A stretch of DNA of 64,000 nucleotides, taken from positions 62,001-126,000 of the forward strand of contig CANLEH010000006.1 in assembly GCA_947489665.1 (NCBI GenBank), in the 5' to 3' direction. Of this stretch, positions 35,987 through 45,258 are shown piece after piece (positions within the stretch are counted from its first letter, which is position 1; each line of letters starts with the position of its first letter). Source of the DNA: an uncultured Roseicyclus sp. (GTDB lineage Bacteria > Pseudomonadota > Alphaproteobacteria > Rhodobacterales > Rhodobacteraceae). Made by a program: the position numbers and the translations under genes. The notes beneath the pieces were generated by a model. The model ran no database searches, was not told where the DNA came from, and saw only the letters and a list, made by a program, of their open reading frames with translations.

Positions 35987-37666
35987 TTATTCCGCGGGCG
36001 TTGCCGAGGGCACCTCATCATGGGTGGTGGCCACACCTGCCGCTTCGCGCCGGCCATCGTTGAAGATGGCCTTGATCAACGCGATGCACATCAGCGCCAT
36101 CACCAGCGAGAAGGGCAAGGCCCCGATCACCATGGCGGTCTGGATGGCCCCGGTGCCGCCCGAGATCAGCAGGCCGCCGACCACAAGCGCCAGCGCGCCA
36201 CCCCAGAACAGGATGTGCGGACGGGCCTTGGGGCCTTCATCGCCAGCCGCGTTGATCGTGTTCACGATCAGGACAGCGGAGTCAGCCGAGGTCACCAGGA
36301 ACGTCATCAGCAGGACCACGATCAGCACGGCCATGCCCCAGGCGAGCGCCTGCGCGATGGGGGCGAGCATGAACTCGGTCATGGCGAAGATCTTGTCGCC
36401 ATTGGCCGCATCCAGGATCACGCCGTTGGCGTCGCCGTTCAGCTCCAAGTCGATGGCGGTGCCACCGGCCCAGGAGAACCAGACGAAGCACATCAGCGAC
36501 GGCACGATCATGGCGCCCAGGACGAACTCGCGGATCGAACGACCCTTGGAGATACGTGCCAGGAACAGGCCCACGAATGGTGCGAACGCGATCCACCAGG
36601 CCCAGTAGAACACCGGCCACCAGCCCTGCCACTGCGTCAGCAGGAAGGACTCGGACCCTTCGACACCGTCAGAGCTGTAGACGTTGAACGACAGCCAAGG
36701 CAGCTGAACCAGATAGTCCCAGATGCCCACGAAGAAGGCCGTTGCACCAAAGAACGTCGCGCCGAAGATAATGAAGAAGCCCAAAAGGACAATCGACAGC
36801 ACCATGTTGATGTTCGACAGCCATTTGATGCCTTTGCCAACGCCGGACAGCGCCGACAGTGTCGAGGCTCCCATGATCACGGCCAAGGCAACAATGATGC
36901 CGAGCGTGGTGGCTGAGCCATCCTCCAGCACCAAGCCGCCAATGCCGATCCGGTTGAGGCCGGCCACGAACTGCTCCACCCCGAAGCCCAGGGTTTGCGC
37001 CACACCGAGGATGGTCGCAACCACGGCGACGATGTCGATGATATGGCCAATGGTCCCGGACAGAGACTTGCCGAACAAGGGCGTCAAGGACGAGCGGATC
37101 GTCAGCGGAAGGCCGCGACGATAGCTGAAGAACGCAAGCGCAAGGCCCGCAACAGCATAACAGGCCCAGGCCCCCAGACCCCAGTGCAGGAACGACCAGA
37201 CATAGGCCGTGCGCACGTTGTTGGCATCAAGGGCGGTGGTGTCGCCGGTGATCACAGAGGGGTTGTTCTGGAAGTGCGCAACCGGTTCGGCCACGGCCCA
37301 GGTCAACATGCCGACGCCGATACCGGCACCGAACATCATGGAGAACCATGAGAAATTCGAGAATTCGGGTTTCTCGCCCGGCAGGCCAAGGGTCATCCGC
37401 CCGGCTGTGGGCCAGATCGCAAGCCCCAAGCAGACGATGATGAAGGCTGCGACCACCCAGATATACCATCCGGCAAAGGCCGAAAGGATCGCACCGTTCC
37501 AATCGCCCAGGACATTCCCGGCCTGGATCGGCCAGAAGATACACCACACCACCAGAACGGAGATGATGATCTTACTGACCACTGCAACGTTAACACTAAA
37601 TCCCCGATAAAAGCCGCTGTCAGCGGTCTTGATCGGTAGATCTGTTAGAGGGGGTTCAATAGCCAT
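35987..37666 (-). CDS. BCCT-family betaine/carnitine/choline transporter
   Basis: 559-residue, 12-helix sodium- or proton-coupled transporter for quaternary ammonium compounds. Hallmarks: GIGVGMLTWAVAEPVAHF (glycine-rich TM3), and the Trp box with YWAWWIAFAPFVGLFLARIS. The start at 37666 is preceded by GAGGAGACC. A long C-terminal regulatory tail like that of osmotically gated BetP is lacking. Its likely substrates (betaine, DMSP, choline) suit the methylated-amine catabolic genes 4 kb downstream. It has its own terminator and is divergent from a methyltransferase. Confidence 0.93.
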   Translation of the reverse strand: MAIEPPLTDLPIKTADSGFYRGFSVNVAVVSKIIISVLVVWCIFWPIQAGNVLGDWNGAILSAFAGWYIWVVAAFIIVCLGLAIWPTAGRMTLGLPGEKPEFSNFSWFSMMFGAGIGVGMLTWAVAEPVAHFQNNPSVITGDTTALDANNVRTAYVWSFLHWGLGAWACYAVAGLALAFFSYRRGLPLTIRSSLTPLFGKSLSGTIGHIIDIVAVVATILGVAQTLGFGVEQFVAGLNRIGIGGLVLEDGSATTLGIIVALAVIMGASTLSALSGVGKGIKWLSNINMVLSIVLLGFFIIFGATFFGATAFFVGIWDYLVQLPWLSFNVYSSDGVEGSESFLLTQWQGWWPVFYWAWWIAFAPFVGLFLARISKGRSIREFVLGAMIVPSLMCFVWFSWAGGTAIDLELNGDANGVILDAANGDKIFAMTEFMLAPIAQALAWGMAVLIVVLLMTFLVTSADSAVLIVNTINAAGDEGPKARPHILFWGGALALVVGGLLISGGTGAIQTAMVIGALPFSLVMALMCIALIKAIFNDGRREAAGVATTHDEVPSATPAE

Positions 37667-37932
37667 GCAGGTCTCCTCGTCCTTGCGCGCTTTATGGCAA
37701 CGAACCGCCAATCCCTTACTTGTCGATGACAAGCCCCAGGCGGCCCGCTGACCCGTTTTCCACGGGGTCTTGGTCTGTGGGGCAAAAGCGTAAGCGCGAT
37801 TCTTTTCAAACCCAAAGGTCTTTTTTCACCCAGAAGTTGATTTTGATGAGTCCAATTTCGCGCCAATGGTGCTTGACGCTGGCGTCATGCCCGCGGGAGG
37901 GTGGCCCGACAAAGAGCCGGGAAGAAAGACCC

Positions 37933-38553
37933 ATGACGCGACTTGGACAGGCCTATGATGCCGCGACGCCCGAGGCGGCGAAGGAAAAGTACAATGCCTG
38001 GGCCGACAGTTATGAGACGGAGTTGATGGCAGGCGGCTACCGCTTGCCTTGGATCATGGCGGCCGCGGTGGCCGCCCATGTGCCGCGCGATGCTAAGCCG
38101 CTTCTGGATGCAGGCTGTGGCGGCGGGTTGCAGGTAGAACCGCTGCATTTGCTGGGATACCGGGGCTTTACGGGGCTTGATCTGTCGCCGGGCATGCTGG
38201 ATGTGGCGCGCGGCAAGGGCCTGTACGACGAATTGATCGAAGCGGCGCTGGGCGGGCCGCTGCCCTTCGCGGAGGGGCGGTTTGCGGCCACGATGACAGC
38301 GGGCACGATCACGCCCGGCCATGCGCCGCCCGAGGCGTTCGATGAATTGGTGCGGGTGACACGGCGGGGCGGCATCCTGATCTACTCTATGCGCCACGAT
38401 GCGGGGCAGGAGCCGGCCTATCTGGACGCCATCGCCCGGTACGAGGCCGAGGGCGCGTGGCGCGAGATCTACCGAACGCCCGTCTTTCACACGATCCCCG
38501 TGGGCGCGCCGGAGGTCATGAATGCGGTGCATGTGTGTGAGGTTCTGGTCTGA
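37933..38553 (+). CDS. class I SAM-dependent methyltransferase
   Basis: 206-residue methyltransferase. Motif I is LLDAGCGGGLQ at about 57-67, the acidic post-I loop is in GLDLSPGMLDVA, and motif IV region FAATMTAGTITPGH. It begins MTRLGQAYDAATPEAAKEKY with AW and ETE, as in a set of small-molecule methyltransferases of Rhodobacteraceae. The ATG at 37933 follows GAAGAAAG. Substrate unknown; the neighbours do not form an operon with it. Confidence 0.85.
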   Translation: MTRLGQAYDAATPEAAKEKYNAWADSYETELMAGGYRLPWIMAAAVAAHVPRDAKPLLDAGCGGGLQVEPLHLLGYRGFTGLDLSPGMLDVARGKGLYDELIEAALGGPLPFAEGRFAATMTAGTITPGHAPPEAFDELVRVTRRGGILIYSMRHDAGQEPAYLDAIARYEAEGAWREIYRTPVFHTIPVGAPEVMNAVHVCEVLV

Positions 38554-38607
38554 CAGTCTCAATCCGTCGCAACAATGGCGCATTTGGCTGGGTTCGGACG
38601 CTGCGCG

Positions 38608-38632
38608 GCGCATATTTTAGGAACAAAGATGG
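38608..38632 (+). repeat. degenerate intergenic repeat core, copy E
   Basis: GGCGCATATTTTAGGAACAA then AGATGG matches the copy A core (GGCATATTTTGAGAACAAAG). A GGCCGCAGATTGACTGCGGCC inverted repeat follows at 38636-38656. Confidence 0.5.
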
Positions 38633-38682
38633 AGCGGCCGCAGATTGACTGCGGCCTGAGGCGTGCTTGGGAGGGCAGGGCA

Positions 38683-39630
38683 ATGCAGGTTGGGTTTATC
38701 GGGTTGGGGTCCGTCGGTGGGAAACTAGCGGGATCGCTCTTGCGCAATGGTGTGGCGTTGCGGGTGCATGATCTGGACGCCGCGTTGGTGGACGGCTTCG
38801 CGGCGGGCGGGGCGGTTGCGGGCGGCGATCCAGCGGCGATGATGCGCGATTGCGATGTGGTGATCACGTGCCTGCCGTCGCCTGCGGCGAGTGCGGCGGT
38901 GGTGGATGCGATGCTGCCCGAGGTTGGGCCAGGCAAGATCTGGATGGAGATGTCGACAACCGATGCGGCCGAGATCCTGCGCATCGCGCCGTTGGTGGAG
39001 GCGCAGGGCGGCGCGGTGGCGGAATGCCCGGTCTCGGGCGGGTGCCACAGGGCGGATACGGGCAATATCTCAATCTACATGAGCGGGGAGCGGGCGGTCT
39101 TTGACCGCGTGTTCCCGCTGCTGACAAAGATGGGGCGGCGGGTGCTGCATACGGGCCCGTTGGGGGCAGCATCGACGTTGAAGGTGATGACGAATTATCT
39201 GGCGACGGGGCATCTGCTGATGCTGTGTGAGGCGCTGACGGTCATGCGTGCGGCGGGGGTGGATATGGCCACGACCTATGAGGCGATTGCGGTCTCGTCC
39301 GGCAACTCGTTCGTGCATGAAACAGAGAGCCAGCTGATCCTGTCGGGCTCTCGCGATGTGAACTTCACGCTCGATCTGATCCAGAAAGATGTGGGGCTGT
39401 TCCAGACGATTGCTGACCGTTTCGGCGTGCCGTTGGAGATCAGCCCGAAGATGATTGAGATGCTGACAGAAGGGCAACGGGTGTTGGGGGAGGCGGCGCA
39501 ATCGGATCGGATGATCGAACTGCTGGAGGCGGCCACCGGGCTGGACGTGCGGGCCGATGGGTTCCCGCAGGAGCTGATCGATGAGGAGCCCGAGGAAGAG
39601 GGCTATGAGGTGGTCGTGACGCGTGGGTGA
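38683..39630 (+). CDS. NAD(P)-dependent 3-hydroxyisobutyrate dehydrogenase-like oxidoreductase
   Basis: 315-residue beta-hydroxyacid dehydrogenase. Rossmann motif GFIGLGSVGGKLAGSLLRNG at 4-23; substrate motif ECPVSGGCHRADTGN (family: D.PVSGG); catalytic Lys in LKVMTNYLATGHLLML. The start ATG 38683 has a strong ribosome site (GGGAGGGCAGG). Enzymes of this family oxidise 3-hydroxyisobutyrate, tartronate semialdehyde (reverse) or related 3-hydroxy acids; the exact substrate is open. The PVSGG Asp is replaced by Glu-Cys here. Confidence 0.88.
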   Translation: MQVGFIGLGSVGGKLAGSLLRNGVALRVHDLDAALVDGFAAGGAVAGGDPAAMMRDCDVVITCLPSPAASAAVVDAMLPEVGPGKIWMEMSTTDAAEILRIAPLVEAQGGAVAECPVSGGCHRADTGNISIYMSGERAVFDRVFPLLTKMGRRVLHTGPLGAASTLKVMTNYLATGHLLMLCEALTVMRAAGVDMATTYEAIAVSSGNSFVHETESQLILSGSRDVNFTLDLIQKDVGLFQTIADRFGVPLEISPKMIEMLTEGQRVLGEAAQSDRMIELLEAATGLDVRADGFPQELIDEEPEEEGYEVVVTRG

Positions 39631-39819
39631 GCAAGGTTGCTCACGCGTGATCAGATGGCGGATCAGGTAAGAAAGAACTAAAATCAATGGCTTAGTGGGG
39701 CAAACATCTCTATATTCATAGAAATGTTTTTGGACCTCGGGACGTATCTTTCCCCTGTTGTGGGCACCCGCGCCCGTGCATTCTTCCCGGTGAGACACCC
39801 AACAACAAGGAGAGCGACT

Positions 39820-40047
39820 ATGGGTATTGGAGATATGATCGGCGGGCTGATGGGCGGCGAGGGCGGTGGCCTGGACGGGATCATGGAGAAGCTGGGCGAG
39901 GCGGGTATCGACCCGAGCGCGCTGGGCGATTTGGATGCAGAGGGCATCACCAGCCTCCTCGCAGATAACGGCATCGATCTGTCGATGTTGGAGGGGCTTG
40001 GCATCTCGGTCGAGGACATTGTGGCAAAGCTCACCGGCAGCGCGTGA
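39820..40047 (+). CDS. small Gly/Asp-rich protein, 75 aa
   Basis: Unknown. The 75 residues begin MGIGDMIGGLMGGEGGGLDG and contain repeated acidic turns (LDAEGITSLLADNGIDLSML) ending VAKLTGSA; acidic, no membrane segment. The ATG at 39820 has an excellent ribosome site (AAGGAGAGCG), and a terminator follows 20 bases after the stop, so it is a separate, probably well-expressed gene. Confidence 0.75.
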   Translation: MGIGDMIGGLMGGEGGGLDGIMEKLGEAGIDPSALGDLDAEGITSLLADNGIDLSMLEGLGISVEDIVAKLTGSA

Positions 40048-40067
40048 GCCTTTGCGACGGAGAGTAT

Positions 40068-40091
40068 GGGGCGCCTTTGGGCGCCCTTTAT
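40068..40091 (+). terminator. terminator of the 75-aa gene
   Basis: GGGCGCC-TTT-GGGCGCCC stem followed by TTTATTATT on the plus strand. Confidence 0.8.
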
Positions 40092-40141
40092 TATTGGACG
40101 CGGAGCGCTATTTGACAGGATGCAACCAGGGCAGGTGCAGC

Positions 40142-40687
40142 ATGGGCAAAGTATACGCAATGGCGTTTGCGCTGGCGGTTTCATGCGGCGGGACGGAGAC
40201 GGCGATGGCGCAGGTTTGGGACAGGTTCGACGCGCAAAGTGGCGCGCGTTGGGACTACGTGGCCGATGGCGTGATGGGCGGTGTGTCGCAAGGGCGGGCC
40301 GAACTTGTGCCCGGCGAAGGGGCCGTGCGCCTGGTGGGTGAGGTCAGCACCGAGAACAATGGCGGCTTCATTCAGGTTCGGCGCAGGTTTGAGGGTGGCT
40401 GGCCGGATGACATGCAAGGCCTGCGCCTGTCGGTGCGCGGCAATGGCGAGACCTATTACGTGTTCCTGCGAACGGTGGGGCTGCGCCGGGTCTGGCATTC
40501 GTACCGCGCGGCGTTTGTCGCCGGTGCGCAATGGTCGGAGGTGACGTTGCCACTGGATGGGTTTGTGCCGTCCCATGATGGCATGGCCCCGGGCTTTGCG
40601 CCGGGGGACGTGGTGAGCATCGGGATCGTGGCCTATGGGCGCGACCACGTTGCTGACCTGATGGTGCGCGAAATTCGTCTGTATTGA
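40142..40687 (+). CDS. CIA30-like secreted protein
   Basis: 181 residues with an N-terminal signal peptide (about 1-23, ALAVSCGGTETAMA-Q). The mature part has the CIA30/NDUFAF1-like beta-sandwich pattern: WDYVADGVMGGVSQGRAEL at the start, ENNGGFIQVRR, YVFLRTVGLR and a closing VSIGIVAYGRDHVADLMVRE. Bacterial members are exported and of unknown role, despite the family name from complex I assembly. The ATG at 40142 is preceded by AGGGCAGGTG. Confidence 0.8.
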   Translation: MGKVYAMAFALAVSCGGTETAMAQVWDRFDAQSGARWDYVADGVMGGVSQGRAELVPGEGAVRLVGEVSTENNGGFIQVRRRFEGGWPDDMQGLRLSVRGNGETYYVFLRTVGLRRVWHSYRAAFVAGAQWSEVTLPLDGFVPSHDGMAPGFAPGDVVSIGIVAYGRDHVADLMVREIRLY

Positions 40688-40723
40688 AGATGGGCGTCGG
40701 CCCTTGGATATTGCCGGTTGCGG

Positions 40724-41569
40724 TCACGTGCCCATTTGCCCCCGCAGGACCTTTGCCATGCGGCGGTAGCCCGCGCGATGGCGGTTGCGCAGGTGCATGG
40801 CGGTGAACACGGGCTGGCCGATGACCGGCGCGCTCCCGACCGCATGGGCGCTGCCTTCTGCAATAAGGGCGTCGGCCATTTCAGCGGGCAGATAGGTGGT
40901 GCCCTGCAGCGCAATCAGCAGGCCACGCACGGCGGCGGCCTGGCCGGAGCTGACCGTGCCCTCGCTGAGGCCCGGCAGAAGCGTCGCGTGGGTTTGCGCG
41001 AACGCGGGGGCGTAGTTGGGCAGGATGTAGTCGGTGGCTTTGACGTCTGCCAAGGTGTCGGCAGTGCAGGACACCATGCGGTAGGGCACCTCCCCCATGC
41101 TTTCAAAATAGAGGTCGGGGGAGGGGCGCGGTGTGTAGACGACGCCGAGGTCGAGGGCGCCGGCCTCGAGATCGCGGCACATCTGGCGCGAATAGTCGCC
41201 ATCCACGTAGAAGCCGCAGTCCGGCAGGGCCGTGCGCAGCGCGGTCAGCCAATCGGCCACGTGGTTGTCCAGGAGGTCGTGCTGGATGCCGATGCGGAGC
41301 ATGACGGCGGCGCCATAGGGTTTGACATCGGCCTGGGCATCGGCCCAGGCGCGGCGCAGGACGCGGGCGTGGGTTTCCAGGCGCAGGGCGGCGGTGGTGG
41401 GCTGCGTGCCCGAACGGGAGCGTTCGAAGAGTTTTTCGCCGAGCGCCTTTTCCAGCGCTTTGACCCGTCCTGATATGGTGGATTGGGTGACGTCGAGCCG
41501 ATCGGCCGTGCGATTGAAGGATCGGGTGTCTAGGAGGTCGAGAAAGGTTTCGATCTGGTCGATTTGCAT
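40724..41569 (-). CDS. LysR-family transcriptional regulator
   Basis: 281-residue LysR regulator. Winged HTH at 1-60 (IETFLDLLDTRSFNRTADRL, QSTISGRVKALEKALGEKLF), followed by the periplasmic-binding-like effector domain (LRIGIQHDLLDNHVADWLTA). I choose the ATG at 41569 (MQIDQIETFLDL); the frame is open further but runs through repeat copy C. It is divergent from the dimethylglycine dehydrogenase-like operon, whose probable regulator it is. Confidence 0.88.
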   Translation of the reverse strand: MQIDQIETFLDLLDTRSFNRTADRLDVTQSTISGRVKALEKALGEKLFERSRSGTQPTTAALRLETHARVLRRAWADAQADVKPYGAAVMLRIGIQHDLLDNHVADWLTALRTALPDCGFYVDGDYSRQMCRDLEAGALDLGVVYTPRPSPDLYFESMGEVPYRMVSCTADTLADVKATDYILPNYAPAFAQTHATLLPGLSEGTVSSGQAAAVRGLLIALQGTTYLPAEMADALIAEGSAHAVGSAPVIGQPVFTAMHLRNRHRAGYRRMAKVLRGQMGT

Positions 41570-41658
41570 GGGTGTTTCGCTGTATTTGTGGGGTGGAGGG
41601 CCCGTCGCCATTGTCGCTCGGACCAATGGCGTCACAATGGACGACCCCACCCCGTTCT

Positions 41659-41718
41659 GGGGGCGCTGCCCCCGTCGCGTTCGCGACTCCCCCGAGGTAT
41701 TTGGAAAACAAGGAAGAC
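41659..41718 (+). repeat. interspersed intergenic repeat, copy C
   Basis: GGGGGCGCTGCCCCC hairpin, GTCGCG-TT-CGCGAC hairpin, then the core TCCCCCGAGGTATTTGGAAA with ACAAGGAAGAC. In the divergent region between the LysR gene and the betaine-type operon. Confidence 0.8.
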
Positions 41719-41740
41719 GAGAGGGGAAAGCTAATCGGTT

Positions 41741-41799
41741 TTTGCGATTAAAACAGATGCAGTTTGCGAATTGAATTGAAAAGTTTCCGATACGATACT
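41741..41799 (+). promoter_or_regulatory. probable operon promoter with direct repeats TTTGCGA
   Basis: TTGAAT (41771-41776), a 17-base spacer and GATACT (41794-41799) form a plausible sigma-70 promoter 60 bases before the ATG at 41859. Direct repeats TTTGCGA at 41741-41747 and 41763-41769, 22 bases (two turns) apart, precede it and may bind the divergent LysR regulator. Confidence 0.4.
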
Positions 41800-41858
41800 T
41801 GCGCGCGAGACAATCAGGAGGCGCGCCCGGATGGCAGCGCCCGACAGGGGAGAGAGAT

Positions 41859-44309
41859 ATGGCTGATCTGCCAAGCACCGCGCGCGTTGTAATCATTGGG
41901 GGCGGGGCCGTTGGCACATCATCGCTCTACCATCTGGCGATGGCCGGTTGGACCGATTGCGTGTTGTTGGAGAAGAACGAGCTGACCGCAGGTTCCACTT
42001 GGCACGCGGCGGGCAATTGCCCGAATTTCTCGACCTCCTGGGCGGTGCTGAACATGCAGCGCTATTCGTTGGAGATGTATCGCGGGCTGGCCGAAAAGGT
42101 CGGCTACCCGATGAACTACCATGTGACCGGCGCGCTGCGTCTGGGCCATACGAAGGAGCGCAAGCAGGAGTTCGAGCGGGTGATGGGCATGGCCCAGTAC
42201 CAGGGCATCGACATGAAGATGTTGGAGCCGGAAGAGGCGAAGGAGTATTATCCGTTCCTCGAGACCCACGATCTGAGCGCGGTCCTGTGGGACCCCTATG
42301 ATGGCGATATTGACCCCGCGCAATTGACACAGGCCATGGCCAAGGGCGCGCGCGATCTGGGGGCGCAGATTCACCGTTTCACACCAGCGACTGGCGTGCG
42401 GCGCGAGAATGGCGAGTGGATCGTGGAGACCGAGAAGGGTGAGATCCGTTGTGAATATGTGGTGAACGCCGCCGGGTACTATGCGCAGCGTGTGGGCGAA
42501 TGGTTCCGCCCCTATGGCGGGCGGCGGGTGCCGATGGTTGTGATGTCTCACCAGTATTTCCTGACCGAGGAAATCGCGCAGGTGAAGGAATGGACCGAGG
42601 CCAACGGGCGCAAACTGCCGATGATCCGGGATGTGGATAGCTCGTACTATCTGCGGCAGGACAAGCACGGTCTGAACCTTGGGCCCTATGAACGGAACTG
42701 TAAGGCGCATTGGGTCACACCCGAAGATCCGATGCCCGATGACTTCAGCTTCCAGCTGTACCCGGACGATCTGGACCGGTTGGAATGGTATATCGAGGAT
42801 GCGATGGAGCGGGTGCCGCTGTTGGCGGAGGGCGGTGTGGGCCGCAACATCAACGGACCCATTCCTTACGCGCCCGATGGCCTGCCGATGATCGGGCCCA
42901 TGCCGGGGGTCGAGAACGCGTTTGAGGCGCATTCGTTCACCTTCGGGATCGTGCAGGGCGGGGGGGCCGGCAAAGTGCTGGCCGAGTGGATCACCGAGGG
43001 CATGACCGAGTGGGACATGTGGGCCGTCGATCCGCGCCGGTACACCGATTACACCGATCACGAGCATTGCCTGGCCAAAGCGCTTGAGACCTATGGGCAC
43101 GAATACGGGATGCATTTCCCGTGGAAGGCCTGGCCGGCCGGGCGTGATAAGAAACTGTCGCCGGTGGACGCAAAGGTGCGCGAATTGGGCGGCCAGATGG
43201 GCGCCTATGCGGGTTGGGAGCGCGCGAATTGGTTTGCCAAGGACGGCGACGATACCTCGCTTGAGGCGACGGAGACCTGGGGCCGGACTGGGCCGTGGGA
43301 GCAACGGGTAAAGGAAGAATGCGAGGCCGTGCGCGATGGCGTCGGTGTTCTGGATTTGCCGGGCTTCTCGCGTTTCAATCTGACCGGTCAGGGTGCCGCG
43401 GAATGGCTGCGGGGCCGGATTGCGGGCGCGCTGCCCAAAGTGGGCCGGATGAACCTTGGATATTTCCCGGACCCCCGTGGCCGTATCCTGACCGAGATGT
43501 CCCTGATCCGGCATGACGAGGATCACTTCACGTTGATCACGGCGGCACCGGCGCAGTGGCACGACTATGAGGTGCTGTGGCGCGATGGTCTGCCCGAGGG
43601 GGTGAGCCTGACGGATCATACGACGGAGTTCTCGACCCTAATCGTGACCGGGCCGAAGGCGCGCGATCTGTTCGAGACGGTTGGCACCGACGCGGACTTG
43701 TCGCTGGGGTGGCTGACGCATCAGAAAGCGACCGTCGCGGGCAAGCCTGCCTTCCTGGCGCGGGTCTCCTTTGCCGGTGAGCTGGGGTGGGAAATCCATG
43801 CCGCCATGGCCGAGATGCCTGCGATATACGAGGCGGTGCTGGGCGCGGGGGCTACCCCATTCGGGATGTTCGCGCTGAACGCGCTGCGCATTGAGAAGGG
43901 CTATCGCGCATGGAAGGGCGATTTGTCGACCGACTACACGCTGCTGGAAGGCGGCATGGAGCGGTTCATCAAGTTCGACAAGCCGCAGGATTTCCCCGGC
44001 AAGGCGGCGCTCCTGTCTGAAAAGCAGCAAGGCGTGAAGAAGCGCTTTGTGACGCTGAAGGTCGATGCCGGTGAAGCCGACGCGCCTTACATGTCGACGA
44101 TCATCAAGGATGGCGATGTGGTGGGTGAGACAACCTCCGGCGCATGGGGCTACCGGGTTGGGCATTCCGTGGCGCTGGCCATGGTGCGCGCCGATCTGGC
44201 GGAGCCGGGCACAGAGCTCGACGTCAATATCTATGGCGAGATCTGCAAGGCGACCGTGCAGGGCGATGGCCCGCTTTGGGACCCGCAGAACGAACGGATC
44301 CGGGCGTGA
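41859..44309 (+). CDS. FAD-dependent dimethylglycine/sarcosine dehydrogenase-like protein
   Basis: 816-residue two-part enzyme. Residues 1-380 form a DAO-type flavin domain with VVIIGGGAVGTSSLYHLAMA at 9-28 and TAGSTWHAAGNC, whose His is the expected covalent FAD site of the DMGDH/sarcosine dehydrogenase family. Residues about 430-810 form the GcvT-like tetrahydrofolate-binding half (FSRFNLTGQGAAEWL, FAGELGWEIH, ALRIEKGYRAWKGDL). Such enzymes demethylate N-methyl glycines and pass the one-carbon unit to folate. The ATG at 41859 follows AGGGGAGAG. First gene of the betaine-type operon. Confidence 0.92.
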   Translation: MADLPSTARVVIIGGGAVGTSSLYHLAMAGWTDCVLLEKNELTAGSTWHAAGNCPNFSTSWAVLNMQRYSLEMYRGLAEKVGYPMNYHVTGALRLGHTKERKQEFERVMGMAQYQGIDMKMLEPEEAKEYYPFLETHDLSAVLWDPYDGDIDPAQLTQAMAKGARDLGAQIHRFTPATGVRRENGEWIVETEKGEIRCEYVVNAAGYYAQRVGEWFRPYGGRRVPMVVMSHQYFLTEEIAQVKEWTEANGRKLPMIRDVDSSYYLRQDKHGLNLGPYERNCKAHWVTPEDPMPDDFSFQLYPDDLDRLEWYIEDAMERVPLLAEGGVGRNINGPIPYAPDGLPMIGPMPGVENAFEAHSFTFGIVQGGGAGKVLAEWITEGMTEWDMWAVDPRRYTDYTDHEHCLAKALETYGHEYGMHFPWKAWPAGRDKKLSPVDAKVRELGGQMGAYAGWERANWFAKDGDDTSLEATETWGRTGPWEQRVKEECEAVRDGVGVLDLPGFSRFNLTGQGAAEWLRGRIAGALPKVGRMNLGYFPDPRGRILTEMSLIRHDEDHFTLITAAPAQWHDYEVLWRDGLPEGVSLTDHTTEFSTLIVTGPKARDLFETVGTDADLSLGWLTHQKATVAGKPAFLARVSFAGELGWEIHAAMAEMPAIYEAVLGAGATPFGMFALNALRIEKGYRAWKGDLSTDYTLLEGGMERFIKFDKPQDFPGKAALLSEKQQGVKKRFVTLKVDAGEADAPYMSTIIKDGDVVGETTSGAWGYRVGHSVALAMVRADLAEPGTELDVNIYGEICKATVQGDGPLWDPQNERIRA

Positions 44310-44355
44310 GCCGCTTGTGTCTTAGGTCTGCGACCCTCCTCGTGGCGGTGACCGT

Positions 44356-45258
44356 ATGAACGATGTGACACTCCTCGATGGTGGGATGGGGCAGGAATTG
44401 ATCCGACGTTCGGGTCAACCGGCGCAGCCTTTGTGGTCAACGCAGGTGATGATTGATCATCCCGGCCTCGTGGCCGGGGTTCATACCGACTACGTGGACG
44501 CTGGCGCGCAGGTCGTCACCACGAATTCCTATGCGATCCATCGCGATCGGCTGCGGGGATCGAGTTCGAACCACTATGCGGGGGACGGCGTCGAGCTGCC
44601 CGACCGCGAGGCGGAGTTCGAAGCGCTGCTGGCCCGTTCGCTGGATGAAGCGGAGGCCGTGCATGGGCGGGCGCAGGTGGCGGGATCGGTGGGGCCTTTG
44701 GGGGCCAGCTATCGCTCGGACCTGAACCCGCCATTCGACGAGGCCGTGGCCCTTTATGCGGAGGTCGCCAAGGCACTGGCGCCCCGGGCCGACATTCTGT
44801 TGTTCGAGACCATCGCCTCGGTCGAGGCGGCGCGGACCTGTCTGGAGGCCGGGCGGCAGACATTGCGCCCCATCTGGCTGGCGCTGACGGTGGATGATGA
44901 AGACGGATCGCTGCTGCGATCCGGTGAGCCGGTGGCGGAGGCTGTGGCGGTGGCGCGGGATGCGGATGCGGTGCTGGCCAATTGCTCGGCCCCCGAGGTC
45001 ATGCCTGCGGCGTTGGACGCGATAGCGAAGGCGGATGTGCCGTTTGGCGCCTATGCCAATGCGTTCACGCAGATCACCAAGGCGTTTCTGGAAGGCGGAA
45101 CCACGGCCAGCGACCTGAGCGCACGGCGCGATATGGGCCCCGAAGCCTATGCCGATCATGCAATGGCCTGGATCGATATGGGGGCCACCATCGTGGGCGG
45201 CTGTTGCGAAACTGGGCCTGCGCATATCGCAGAGATCAACCGGAGGCTGGGTCGGTGA
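44356..45258 (+). CDS. homocysteine S-methyltransferase family protein (BHMT-like)
   Basis: 300-residue zinc-dependent methyltransferase barrel. The N-terminus LLDGGMGQELIRR is typical; zinc cysteines are the Cys in DADAVLANCSAPEVM and the pair in GGCCETGP near 275. Family members move a methyl group to homocysteine from betaine, S-methylmethionine or DMSP. In this operon betaine or a related methyl donor is likely (inference). The stop overlaps the next GTG start (GTGA). Confidence 0.88.
   Translation: MNDVTLLDGGMGQELIRRSGQPAQPLWSTQVMIDHPGLVAGVHTDYVDAGAQVVTTNSYAIHRDRLRGSSSNHYAGDGVELPDREAEFEALLARSLDEAEAVHGRAQVAGSVGPLGASYRSDLNPPFDEAVALYAEVAKALAPRADILLFETIASVEAARTCLEAGRQTLRPIWLALTVDDEDGSLLRSGEPVAEAVAVARDADAVLANCSAPEVMPAALDAIAKADVPFGAYANAFTQITKAFLEGGTTASDLSARRDMGPEAYADHAMAWIDMGATIVGGCCETGPAHIAEINRRLGR

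Noticed and set aside
41919-43619. 566-aa minus-strand frame
   Set aside because: Antisense to the dimethylglycine dehydrogenase-like gene, whose flavin and folate motifs are clear.
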